DNA from: an uncultured Clostridia bacterium
GTDB taxonomy: Bacteria; Bacillota; Clostridia; Oscillospirales; Ruminococcaceae
Direction: 5' to 3'
Assembly (NCBI GenBank): GCA_938014855.1
Contig: CALLQM010000128.1
Span: forward strand, 1 to 25,289
DNA: 25,289 bases
Shown here: positions 15,053 to 22,232 of the stretch, piece by piece
Layout of the letters: every line of letters starts with the position of its first letter
Position numbering within the stretch: the first letter of the stretch is position 1
Program-made: the position numbers and the translations under genes
Notes under the pieces: generated by a model
What the model saw: only the letters and a program-made list of their open reading frames with translations
Told to the model about the DNA's origin: nothing
Databases searched by the model: none

Positions 15053-16822
15053 TTAGAATTGTTCGGCGATACGGTTCAGCTGTCCCAGCTTTTCGTCGAT
15101 GTTCTTATAATAATTGTCAAACAGCGCAAGGTTGTCGTTCGGCACGTCATATTTGATCTTCGTGAGCGATTCAAACAGACCCGTTTCAGCAAGCTCTGAA
15201 ATCGGAACGCCTCTGGTTACAACCGCTTTTGCCTTGTTGTAGAAATGAAGGACAACTTCCATCATTTTCAGCTGTTTCGGAAGCGGCACATAGGTGTCGT
15301 CGCGGTGGTACGCATTTTGCTGAAGAATGCCAACGCGGATGACTTTTGCAACTTCCAGCACCAGTTTTTGATCGTCCGGCAGGACATCCGAACCGATCAA
15401 TTTTACAATTTCCATCAGCTTGTTTTCATCAAGCAGAATATTGGAAATCTGCAGGCGGCATTTCATAAAGGTTGGGGAAATATTTTTCGAATACCACGGT
15501 TCTAAATCGTCGAGATATTCGGTATAGCTTGTCGTCCAGTTGATGGCAGGGTAATGGCGCGCATACGCAAGGCTTTTGTCCAGCGCCCAAAAACAGCGCA
15601 CAAACCGCTTGGTGTTCTGGGTGACCGGCTCAGAAAAGTCAGCACCCTGCGGAGAGACTGCACCAATGATGGTAACCGAGCCTTCCGAACCATTGAGATT
15701 CTGCATATAACCCGCACGTTCATAGAACTGGGAAATACGGGACGGCAGATAAGCAGGGAAGCCTTCCTCCGCCGGCATTTCTTCCAAACGTCCGGAAATC
15801 TCACGCAGTGCCTCTGCCCAGCGGGAAGTCGAGTCCGCCATGATTGCAACATGATACCCCATGTCGCGGTAATATTCCGCCAGTGTGATACCGGTATAGA
15901 TGGACGCCTCACGCGCCGCAACCGGCATGTTTGACGTATTCGCAATCAAAACGGTACGGGCGGTCAGCGGTTTTCCGGATTTCGGGTCAACGAGGTCGCC
16001 GAATTCTTTCAGAACCTGCGTCATTTCGTTTCCGCGCTCACCGCATCCGATATAGACAATGATGTCCGCATCGCTCCATTTTGCGAGCTGATGCTGAGTC
16101 ATCGTTTTGCCCGTTCCGAATCCGCCAGGAATCGCGGCCGTGCCGCCTTTTGCAATGGGGAACAGTGTATCGATGACGCGCTGTCCGGTAATCAGCGGAC
16201 GCTCAATAGGCAGACGCTCCGCAACCGGACGATCGGTACGAATCGGCCATTTTTGAGCCAGCGACAGCGAATGTTCCGTTCCGTTTTCATCGCGCAGAAC
16301 CACCAACGTGTCCAGCACTTTGTAGTTTCCGTCCTCAACGGTAGAAACCACTTCACCCGATAGATTCGGGGGAACCATTGCGCGGTGTTCAATAATGGAA
16401 GTTTCCTGTGTAACAGCAATCACGTCGCCGCCTTTGAGCTGATCGCCTTTCTGAACGCGAATCTCGGTTTTCCATTCTTTGTTCAGATCCAGCGATGGGA
16501 TCTCACTGCCTTCCGGGATAAATGCGCCCGAATCTTTGGCAATCTCGCCCAGCGGGCGCTCGATGCCGTCGAAAATGTTGGACAGGATGCCAGGGCCCAG
16601 CGTTGCGCAGAGCGGGCCGCCTGTTCCGACGATCGGTTCCCCGGGGCGCAGTCCGGTGGTAACCTCATAAACTTGTATTGTGGTATGGTCGTCAGAAATG
16701 TTAATGACTTCACCAATCAGCCGTTTCTTTCCAACATAGACCATTTCCATCATCTGAAACCCAGTTGCACCTTTTATAGTCACGACCGGGCCGTTAATTG
16801 AATAAATGATTTGATCGTTCAA
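15053..16822 (-). CDS. atpA: V-type ATPase catalytic subunit A
   Basis: A 589-residue catalytic subunit of the V1 head. The P-loop GGFGTGKT is at 233-240, and the characteristic non-homologous insert of A subunits lies ahead of it (about 100-200). Other family stretches: YIGCGERGNEMTQVL, MADSTSRWAEALREISGRLE with the Walker B/catalytic region, and EEGFPAYLPSRISQFYERAG. It hydrolyses or makes ATP coupled to ion movement through the K ring. The start is TTG at 16822, giving MNDQIIYSINGPVV; AAGGGGG lies 8 nt upstream and no ATG is suitably placed. It starts 13 nt after the stop of E and is followed 16 nt later by B. Confidence 0.96.
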   Translation of the reverse strand: MNDQIIYSINGPVVTIKGATGFQMMEMVYVGKKRLIGEVINISDDHTTIQVYEVTTGLRPGEPIVGTGGPLCATLGPGILSNIFDGIERPLGEIAKDSGAFIPEGSEIPSLDLNKEWKTEIRVQKGDQLKGGDVIAVTQETSIIEHRAMVPPNLSGEVVSTVEDGNYKVLDTLVVLRDENGTEHSLSLAQKWPIRTDRPVAERLPIERPLITGQRVIDTLFPIAKGGTAAIPGGFGTGKTMTQHQLAKWSDADIIVYIGCGERGNEMTQVLKEFGDLVDPKSGKPLTARTVLIANTSNMPVAAREASIYTGITLAEYYRDMGYHVAIMADSTSRWAEALREISGRLEEMPAEEGFPAYLPSRISQFYERAGYMQNLNGSEGSVTIIGAVSPQGADFSEPVTQNTKRFVRCFWALDKSLAYARHYPAINWTTSYTEYLDDLEPWYSKNISPTFMKCRLQISNILLDENKLMEIVKLIGSDVLPDDQKLVLEVAKVIRVGILQQNAYHRDDTYVPLPKQLKMMEVVLHFYNKAKAVVTRGVPISELAETGLFESLTKIKYDVPNDNLALFDNYYKNIDEKLGQLNRIAEQF

Positions 16823-16835
16823 CCCTTCCGCCCCC

Positions 16836-17435
16836 TTAATTCAAAATCAATCCGGAGTTGTTATAGAGCCAGTTTTTCTGCTCTTCAAGGGCGGTGTCCA
16901 GGCTGTAATCCACCAGGATACCGCTTGCGCGGTTTTCCAAAATGATGCCGCCGATCTTGATGGTTTCATCATCCGCCGTGATTTCACACGGTCCGTATGC
17001 TTCTTGGATCTTGTTTTGATAAGAAAGATCCTGAGAACGCAGTTTGATGACACTTCCGTCCATTTTATGATCTTTGGCAAGCAATGCGGCTTTTTTTATC
17101 AAGTAATCGCCGTATGCCTGTGTTTTTACAAAGGAAACCAGTTCCGCCCGTGCAAGCGAAAGAACTTGTTTGATATACTGCTCACGCTGTTGATAAAGCT
17201 CTTTTTTCAGCTTTGTATTTGCGTGCGCAATTTCCTTGACGCCGGCGGTTTTAATCTGGGATACTTCGGATTGTATATGATGATAAAGCTCTTCCAGCAA
17301 GCGGTTTTCCTCTTGTTCCAGTTCCGCTTTTTTGATATCTTCGCTTTCCTGGAGGATCGCCTGCTTCTCTGTTTCCGCCTTTTTCAGAATTGCCTGCTCG
17401 AACATGTCGAGCTTCTCTTCCGGTGTATATGCCAC
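16836..17435 (-). CDS. atpE: V-type ATPase subunit E (peripheral stalk)
   Basis: A 199-residue subunit E. The N-terminal half is a long charged helix (FEQAILKKAETEKQAILQES, then KKAELEQEENRLLEELYHHI) that pairs with the small coiled-coil subunit to form the peripheral stalk. The C-terminal half is a compact globular domain ending GIILENRASGILVDYSLDTALEE, a typical subunit E motif. The start is GTG at 17435 with AGAGGTGA upstream. It lies between F and A in the operon, 43 nt after the F stop. Confidence 0.9.
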   Translation of the reverse strand: MAYTPEEKLDMFEQAILKKAETEKQAILQESEDIKKAELEQEENRLLEELYHHIQSEVSQIKTAGVKEIAHANTKLKKELYQQREQYIKQVLSLARAELVSFVKTQAYGDYLIKKAALLAKDHKMDGSVIKLRSQDLSYQNKIQEAYGPCEITADDETIKIGGIILENRASGILVDYSLDTALEEQKNWLYNNSGLILN

Positions 17436-17478
17436 TCTTGTTCACCTCTCTGCCTGATGTGGGTGCTGACCGCGTCCG

Positions 17479-17787
17479 TTACAGCTGGACACCGATTGCT
17501 TCCCCTACATATCGTTCAATCATCTGTGATACGTCACCTTTTCCGTGTCGGTCAGGAATTTCCACAATAAGGGGACGTTTACAGGTCAGCTTATAGCGGT
17601 AGATTACCTGCGGGCAGGTATTGATCAGGTTTTCCGTCATCAGAATAATGCCGATTTCCGGATCCGCCATCAAGCTTTTTAGCTCCGTGAGCACTTCATC
17701 AGCGGTGTGAATGGTCTTGCCTTCGATTCCGGCAAGACGCATACCCATCGTTGTATCCACATTATCGCTCAGTGTGTAAAATTTCAT
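17479..17787 (-). CDS. atpF: V-type ATPase subunit F
   Basis: A 102-residue subunit F, the small Rossmann-like protein bound to the rotor shaft D. Family features: the early DNVDTTMGMRLAGIEG, the central EIGIILMTENLI, and the C-terminal PLIVEIPDRHGKG. The ATG at 17787 is chosen because AAGGGGTGG lies about 8 nt upstream; an in-frame GTG at 17796 is within that ribosome binding site. It is separated from the K gene by a 97-nt gap that holds a strong inverted repeat. Confidence 0.9.
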   Translation of the reverse strand: MKFYTLSDNVDTTMGMRLAGIEGKTIHTADEVLTELKSLMADPEIGIILMTENLINTCPQVIYRYKLTCKRPLIVEIPDRHGKGDVSQMIERYVGEAIGVQL

Positions 17788-17815
17788 TTTTTCCACCCCT
17801 TATGCGTGCTGAATA

Positions 17816-17881
17816 CTGCGAAGTTTTCAACAACTTTTTCTTTTCCTGTGGAAAAGCCGGATAGTTTGTTCAATTTCGCAG
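17816..17881 (-). other. Nested inverted repeat between the K and F genes
   Basis: Outer arms CTGCGAA and TTCGCAG (17816-17822 and 17875-17881) extend as an imperfect stem and enclose an inner hairpin CTTTTCC-TGT-GGAAAAG (17840-17856). No T-run follows on the minus strand, so this is probably an mRNA stabilising, processing or attenuation element rather than a full terminator. It begins 4 nt after the K stop codon. Confidence 0.6.
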
Positions 17882-17884
17882 TGA

Positions 17885-18316
17885 TTAAAGTTTGTTGATC
17901 AGCAAGATTGAGATCAGCAGACCATACAATGCAACACCTTCACCCAAAACGACGAAGATTAATGCTTTACCGAATGCTTTCGGGTCTTCGGAAAATGCGC
18001 CGATTGCGGCAGGAGCCGTGGATGCGATGGCGATACCAGCGCCCAGGCAGCTAAGTCCGGTGGAAAGAGCGGCCGCAAGATAACCCATTCCGGCGCTCGC
18101 ACCGGTGGTGACAGCAGCAGCGGCTGCAGCGGTTGTTTCAGGTTCAGCAGCGCCAACGGTCATGGACATGCAGACAAGCAGTGCTGTTGCAGCCATGAAA
18201 ACGCCTGCGTTGAGCACAACGCGTTTTCTTGCGCGGCATGTTGAACCGGATTTGATAACGGGAACAAGCAGAAATGCAGCAATCGCAACCGCAATTGTAG
18301 GAATTACATACATCAT
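17885..18316 (-). CDS. atpK: V-type ATPase subunit K (membrane rotor ring)
   Basis: A 143-residue hydrophobic protein. The C-terminal half is a clear ion-translocating hairpin: MGYLAAALSTGLSCLGAGIA, a polar loop SEDPKAFGKA, then LIFVVLGEGVALYGLLISIL with the ion-binding Glu126. The N-terminal half has two hydrophobic stretches joined by a basic segment (CRARKRVV) and an Ala/Thr-rich linker (TTAAAAAAV), with no equivalent carboxylate. This gives one active site per chain, as in other V-type K subunits, but with a divergent first hairpin. The ATG at 18316 has GGAGG 7 nt upstream. The ring requires many copies per enzyme, and the hairpin following the gene may favour that. H+ versus Na+ coupling cannot be decided; the Glu-Ser/Thr pair of classic Na+ sites is Glu-Gly here. 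Confidence 0.92.
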   Translation of the reverse strand: MMYVIPTIAVAIAAFLLVPVIKSGSTCRARKRVVLNAGVFMAATALLVCMSMTVGAAEPETTAAAAAAVTTGASAGMGYLAAALSTGLSCLGAGIAIASTAPAAIGAFSEDPKAFGKALIFVVLGEGVALYGLLISILLINKL

Positions 18317-18350
18317 AATATAGCCTCCAATGATTCACAAAAATTTATTA

Positions 18351-20339
18351 TTAGGATTCCTCTGTGGAATAAATGCGAACAGGTTTAAACGGTTTTCCGT
18401 TGCCATCAAAATAGCGGCTGAACATCTCATAAAATTCCAGCCTGAGCACCTGGATGCCCACTATCAGGCCTTCCATGGCGATGACAAACAGGTTTCCGAT
18501 GATGATGACGAACGGGCTTGCCGCCGTGCTCACCATTTCGGACAACGTAAAGACAACTGCCATCAAACCAGCGTGGCTGAGTATAAACCCGCCCACACGC
18601 AAAAATGACATCGTGTTGGAGAAGAAGCTCAGCACCACTTCAAACAGCTCAAACGCGCCTTCAGTGAGGTAAGCGCCCATGCCGTCAGCGGGCAGTGCAT
18701 TCTTTCCGGTATAGCCTTTGGCCAGCCTGCCAAGCGGTTCTTTAAATAGAATGATGGCCAGCGGCACTAAGATCAGCGCCGTTACATAAGGCGCTTTAAA
18801 CAGGTTCCTGCCGGTCACAGCTAGTGTTCCCGCACCAAACAGAATCGAACCATAGAAAACTAGGCCGGCGATTCCGTTGGCGGAAAAGACCGCTCGTTCG
18901 ATATCATTTCGTTTAAATCCGATATAGATATCGATGATGATGGAAATACAAATCAAACAAACGCCAAGGCCGACTGCTGAAAGCAGGATGACATTGGTCA
19001 TTTCCGGAGCCATGACCTCGACTGGCTTTCCGGGAAGTCCGAATACGTTGATAAACAGCGGATCCAGCAGATGTTCAAATCCAAATACCGAACCATAGAG
19101 CGTGCCGAACACGCAGGATGCAATTCCGCTTCGGTTGATAATCCGTCCAATATTCATCTTTTTAAACTTCCATAACAGAGCGCCTACGATGATTAACAGG
19201 AGACCTTGACCCAAATCGCCAAACATGGCTCCAAACAGCAGGCTGTAAGTAAACGCCACAAACGGCGTCGGGTCCACATCGTTGTAGGACGGCAGTCCAT
19301 ACATTTCGACGAACATCTCAAATGGCTGGGCAAACCAACCGTTTTTCAGTTTGGTGGGCGGCTGGATGCGTTTATCGGAATCGTGCGCTTTGATTTCCAC
19401 CGTCACGCTGTCCAATTCGCGCAGTTGAGCCGCGAACTCCTCGCTGTGTTCTTCAGGAATGAACCCGGTAATGTAAAAGACATCCAAAAACTGACGTTTG
19501 AGCACCGATACATATTCGCGCATCTCAAACGAATCCGACAAAAACTTCAGTCTTGTATAATACTGATTCAGGGCATCTTCATTCGTATCGGCAAGCTCTT
19601 TGAGCTGATTTTCCACCAGAGCCAGTTCGGTTTCATTGTCCTTGATCTGACTGCTGATTTTTTCCAGCGCTTCTTCCGGTGTTCCGTGGACGAAATCCGG
19701 AACGCGCATGCGCTCAAAATAAAGGGAAGAGAAAATATCGTCCACTTGCGGCGCGTAATCCTGAAGTGTGAAATAAGCGCCCCAAACATAGCCCTTTTCG
19801 GTATCGAACGGGCAGAACAGGAACATTTTGCGGTCATAATAGGAAAGCTTTTCAAAGCTGTCCTGCGGCAGTCTGCCCAATCGAACTTTGACATACTTGC
19901 AGGTAAACAACTGGTCAAAATCGACTTTTATGACGTCCAGGTGGGCAATATGGGTTAAAACATTCTGCCCCTGCTGGATTTCACTCTTGAGATAGTTTCG
20001 CCGCTCCTGTAAAAAATCCAACTGTTCTTTAAAGGAATTGTAAAAGTCTTCAAAATACTGTGCTTTATGCGGAGTCATCTTGGCGAATTTATTTTCCTTG
20101 ATGGTCTCCGGCATATATTGTGGATTCAGCCCCGCCTGAATTCCCACATCGGTCATCTTGTTTAAAATATCAGAATAAGGGTTTGGTTCTGACAGCGGAT
20201 GGAATCCATGGATCCCTTCCACCGACTGAATCGCTTTTTCCGGATGGAAATCCCCTCTGTCCAAACAACGTAAAATCACGTCGTCAAGGCTTTTCATATC
20301 GCCCACGATCGTAACAAGCGATAGCTTAGCAATGGACAT
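18351..20339 (-). CDS. atpI: V-type ATPase subunit I (membrane stator, a-subunit)
   Basis: A 662-residue subunit I. The N-terminal 330 residues or so are a cytoplasmic, partly coiled-coil arm (FKEQLDFLQERRNYLKSEIQ and later EKISSQIKDNETELALVEN). The C-terminal half has several membrane helices. The essential arginine of the ion path is visible as about Arg581 in SFLRVGGFILSHAGL, matching the SYLRLWALSLAH motif of V-ATPase a-subunits, and the end VLRLEFYEMFSRYFDGNGKPF is typical. The ATG at 20339 is preferred because AAAGGA lies upstream; an in-frame start at 20360 would include that site. It follows C after a 122-nt gap with no recognised element and precedes K by 34 nt. Confidence 0.93.
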   Translation of the reverse strand: MSIAKLSLVTIVGDMKSLDDVILRCLDRGDFHPEKAIQSVEGIHGFHPLSEPNPYSDILNKMTDVGIQAGLNPQYMPETIKENKFAKMTPHKAQYFEDFYNSFKEQLDFLQERRNYLKSEIQQGQNVLTHIAHLDVIKVDFDQLFTCKYVKVRLGRLPQDSFEKLSYYDRKMFLFCPFDTEKGYVWGAYFTLQDYAPQVDDIFSSLYFERMRVPDFVHGTPEEALEKISSQIKDNETELALVENQLKELADTNEDALNQYYTRLKFLSDSFEMREYVSVLKRQFLDVFYITGFIPEEHSEEFAAQLRELDSVTVEIKAHDSDKRIQPPTKLKNGWFAQPFEMFVEMYGLPSYNDVDPTPFVAFTYSLLFGAMFGDLGQGLLLIIVGALLWKFKKMNIGRIINRSGIASCVFGTLYGSVFGFEHLLDPLFINVFGLPGKPVEVMAPEMTNVILLSAVGLGVCLICISIIIDIYIGFKRNDIERAVFSANGIAGLVFYGSILFGAGTLAVTGRNLFKAPYVTALILVPLAIILFKEPLGRLAKGYTGKNALPADGMGAYLTEGAFELFEVVLSFFSNTMSFLRVGGFILSHAGLMAVVFTLSEMVSTAASPFVIIIGNLFVIAMEGLIVGIQVLRLEFYEMFSRYFDGNGKPFKPVRIYSTEES

Positions 20340-20461
20340 GATGATCCGTCCTTTCTCCACCGGCTATATTTTATGTCCGGCCCAACCATACGTCTTATGC
20401 TGCCGGTGGGTATCGGCGTACGGTTTCCGGAGTCCGCCCCCGCAATTTTCGGGAACGATTG

Positions 20462-21514
20462 TTAGGCGCGATAGAGAAGCTGCTGTATTTTTTCCGGAGC
20501 GCGCTGGTACCGCACGCCCTCAACGATCCGAACAATGTTCTCGGTTTCCATTCCGCGCAGCAGCATGAACGCCATGAAAACCACTTGTGGATCTGTGGAA
20601 AATCTCAGCATGTGCAAATCAAGACGGTAACGCATATTGTCCGTCTCGTTTTCGATAAACTTTGCATCTTCCGAAATATGCTTTCCGTAATAGGATGTCG
20701 ACAATTCCCTGCGGAAAGTCTGCTCATCACGAGCTTCGATCAGCGCATCTAACTGACGCTGGGAGAGTCTGCAGTGAAACGGCAGAATCACCGAGCGAAT
20801 CGTTTGAGGCTGTTCGTCAAAATATGTCTTTAAACGGTAGATGGTGTTGATGTTCATCGTTTCCGCCCGCATGGTGATCAGTTCGCGAAGCTGTTCACGC
20901 GCGGTACGGGATTTGTTTTTTTCCGCTCGTTTGAGCAGAGTTTTGAAATAATAGTTGCGAAGTGCCATTTCATAGGCTGTGTAATCGATCTGCTGTGTGT
21001 CGTGGCCGGATGCGGTCAAACGCTCTTTACATTCCCGAATGACAGGTCCGTAAGGAGTGTCTTTGAGAAATTCACACATCTGCTCCACACTGTTGACATG
21101 AGCCATATCGAAGATATTGAAGCTGACATAAGGCTGAATAAAGGATGGGAGCGTTGTAATATAATCGTCCACTTCTCTGGAAGAAATAATGTCACGGAAC
21201 CGAGAAAGGATGGTCTCGATTTCCATATCCATAATGATATATGCATAGACATTATCTTTTGCATGGACATATTTGACCAGACGGACATATTGATACAGCA
21301 CATCCTTATGGAGCAGAAGCTCCAGCTGACCGCGGTGTACCGCACTGTCCTGCACACCTGCAAGTGCGGATCGATAGGCCGTCTTATCCTTTAGATAAGC
21401 CGAGATCTCCTGCACGCTCTGTTTGCGCAGCAGTTCATCATACTGAGCAGGGGAGAGCATTTTTCCATACATGGAGCGTACCTTTGCAATCACTGCATTT
21501 GCATCTTTCGTCAT
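20462..21514 (-). CDS. atpC: V-type ATPase subunit C (VatC/AhaC-type, links rotor to ring)
   Basis: A 350-residue, largely helical protein of the V-type subunit C/d family, the funnel that docks the D-F shaft on the K ring. Recognised by KVRSMYGKMLSPAQYDELLR near the start, DMEIETILSRFRDI in the middle, YYFKTLLKRAEK, and the C-terminal DNMRYRLDLHMLRFSTDPQVV followed by EIVRIVEGVRY-like residues. The ATG at 21514 lies 4 nt after the stop codon of the coiled-coil gene, with GGGTGA overlapping that stop, so the two are probably translationally coupled. Placement ahead of I differs from the usual I-K-E-C-F-A-B-D order. Confidence 0.85.
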   Translation of the reverse strand: MTKDANAVIAKVRSMYGKMLSPAQYDELLRKQSVQEISAYLKDKTAYRSALAGVQDSAVHRGQLELLLHKDVLYQYVRLVKYVHAKDNVYAYIIMDMEIETILSRFRDIISSREVDDYITTLPSFIQPYVSFNIFDMAHVNSVEQMCEFLKDTPYGPVIRECKERLTASGHDTQQIDYTAYEMALRNYYFKTLLKRAEKNKSRTAREQLRELITMRAETMNINTIYRLKTYFDEQPQTIRSVILPFHCRLSQRQLDALIEARDEQTFRRELSTSYYGKHISEDAKFIENETDNMRYRLDLHMLRFSTDPQVVFMAFMLLRGMETENIVRIVEGVRYQRAPEKIQQLLYRA

Positions 21515-21518
21515 ACGC

Positions 21519-21830
21519 TCACCCGCCAATACAGCGGTTCACAACCTCTTGCACCCAGTTGCTGCTTTTCTCCTGAAACTTCAGCCTGAGTTTATTCATG
21601 CGCTCGCTGTACTCTTTTTTCAGCTGCTCACACTGCTCGTTGGTATCGGCCTTTGCTTGTTGTCGGAAGAATTCAATCCGGTTGTCCGATCGCTTCCGGT
21701 ATTGATCGGACATCTGCTTTTTGTAATCGTCCATGTGCGCAAGCGTGTACTGTTTTTGCTGCTGCGCTTCCTGCACGATCTTTTGACCAGCGTGATCGAA
21801 TTCGACCAATTTGCTGATGATCTTCTCCAT
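21519..21830 (-). CDS. Small coiled-coil V-type ATPase stalk subunit (G/H-like)
   Basis: A highly charged protein of 103 residues with nearly continuous predicted helix (KKQMSDQYRKRSDNRIEFFR, then EQCEQLKKEYSERMNKLRLK) and an N-terminal amphipathic stretch MEKIISKLVEFDHAGQKIV. Sequence is low-complexity, so the assignment rests on size, heptad character and position as first gene of the V-ATPase operon. That is where the peripheral-stalk partner of subunit E (AhaH/NtpF type) normally lies. The ATG at 21830 follows AAGGGATGA; an upstream in-frame start at 21890 lacks support. Confidence 0.78.
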   Translation of the reverse strand: MEKIISKLVEFDHAGQKIVQEAQQQKQYTLAHMDDYKKQMSDQYRKRSDNRIEFFRQQAKADTNEQCEQLKKEYSERMNKLRLKFQEKSSNWVQEVVNRCIGG

Positions 21831-21901
21831 ACTATCATCCCTTTCTGACCGGTCGGTGCTTCGGATAAGAACACCCACCAGGAGTATCATCGAACAAAAT
21901 T

Positions 21902-21926
21902 GGGGCCATTGCCCCGATTTTATCGG
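21902..21926 (-). other. Overlapping hairpins in the V-ATPase leader
   Basis: GGGGC-CATT-GCCCC (21902-21915) and CCGAT-TTT-ATCGG (21914-21926) share two bases, so both cannot be fully paired at once. The first is followed on the minus strand by AATTTTGTT, a weak T-rich tract. A weak attenuator is possible. Confidence 0.35.
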
Positions 21927-21931
21927 CTTTC

Positions 21932-21960
21932 AGTTTATGCTTATTTGTTCGTGATTGCAA
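21932..21960 (-). promoter_or_regulatory. Weak candidate promoter of the V-ATPase operon
   Basis: On the minus strand TTGCAA (21960-21955), 17 bp and TAAACT (21937-21932) are the best-placed match upstream of the coiled-coil gene, giving a leader of about 95 nt. Both hexamers match consensus at 4 of 6 positions. The stretch 21961-22120 is AT-rich with no gene. Confidence 0.3.
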
Positions 21961-22144
21961 GTAAATTTATACATTTGTAGCAAAAATCAAAAAATTTCTA
22001 TGTTGCCCTACCATTTTTCATAAAATAATAGCGCTGATTTGTAACACTTGCACATAATTATTTGAATTCTGACAATCTCCTACAAAATCTGACTAAACTT
22101 GTAAATTATAGCATGATTCATTTGACAAACTTTCCTTTCTATCC

Positions 22145-22173
22145 TTGATTTTACTTTTCTCAATTGGTATACT
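22145..22173 (+). promoter_or_regulatory. Extended -10 promoter of the secreted-protein gene
   Basis: TTGATT (22145-22150), a 17-bp spacer and TATACT (22168-22173), preceded by TGG (extended -10), lie about 55 nt upstream of the start. A TATAAT at 22182-22187 has no matching -35. Confidence 0.65.
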
Positions 22174-22192
22174 GAGAGTATTATAATAAAGA

Positions 22193-22207
22193 GATCGCAA
22201 AGCGATC
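22193..22207. promoter_or_regulatory. Inverted repeat in the leader of the secreted-protein gene
   Basis: GATCGC-AAA-GCGATC lies between the predicted transcription start and the GGGAGG ribosome binding site. It could be an operator or a short RNA hairpin that affects translation. Confidence 0.4.
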
Positions 22208-22232
22208 AAAGTGAGGGAGGAATTAACAAATC

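Noticed and set aside
19206..19958. Long open frame (250 codons) on the plus strand opposite subunit I.
   Set aside because: Antisense shadow of a clear V-ATPase gene with no family similarity.
22122..22150. TTGACA at 22122-22127 as the -35 of the secreted-protein promoter.
   Set aside because: No acceptable -10 lies 16-18 bp downstream (the bases read TTGATT); the TTGATT/TGG-TATACT pair fits better.
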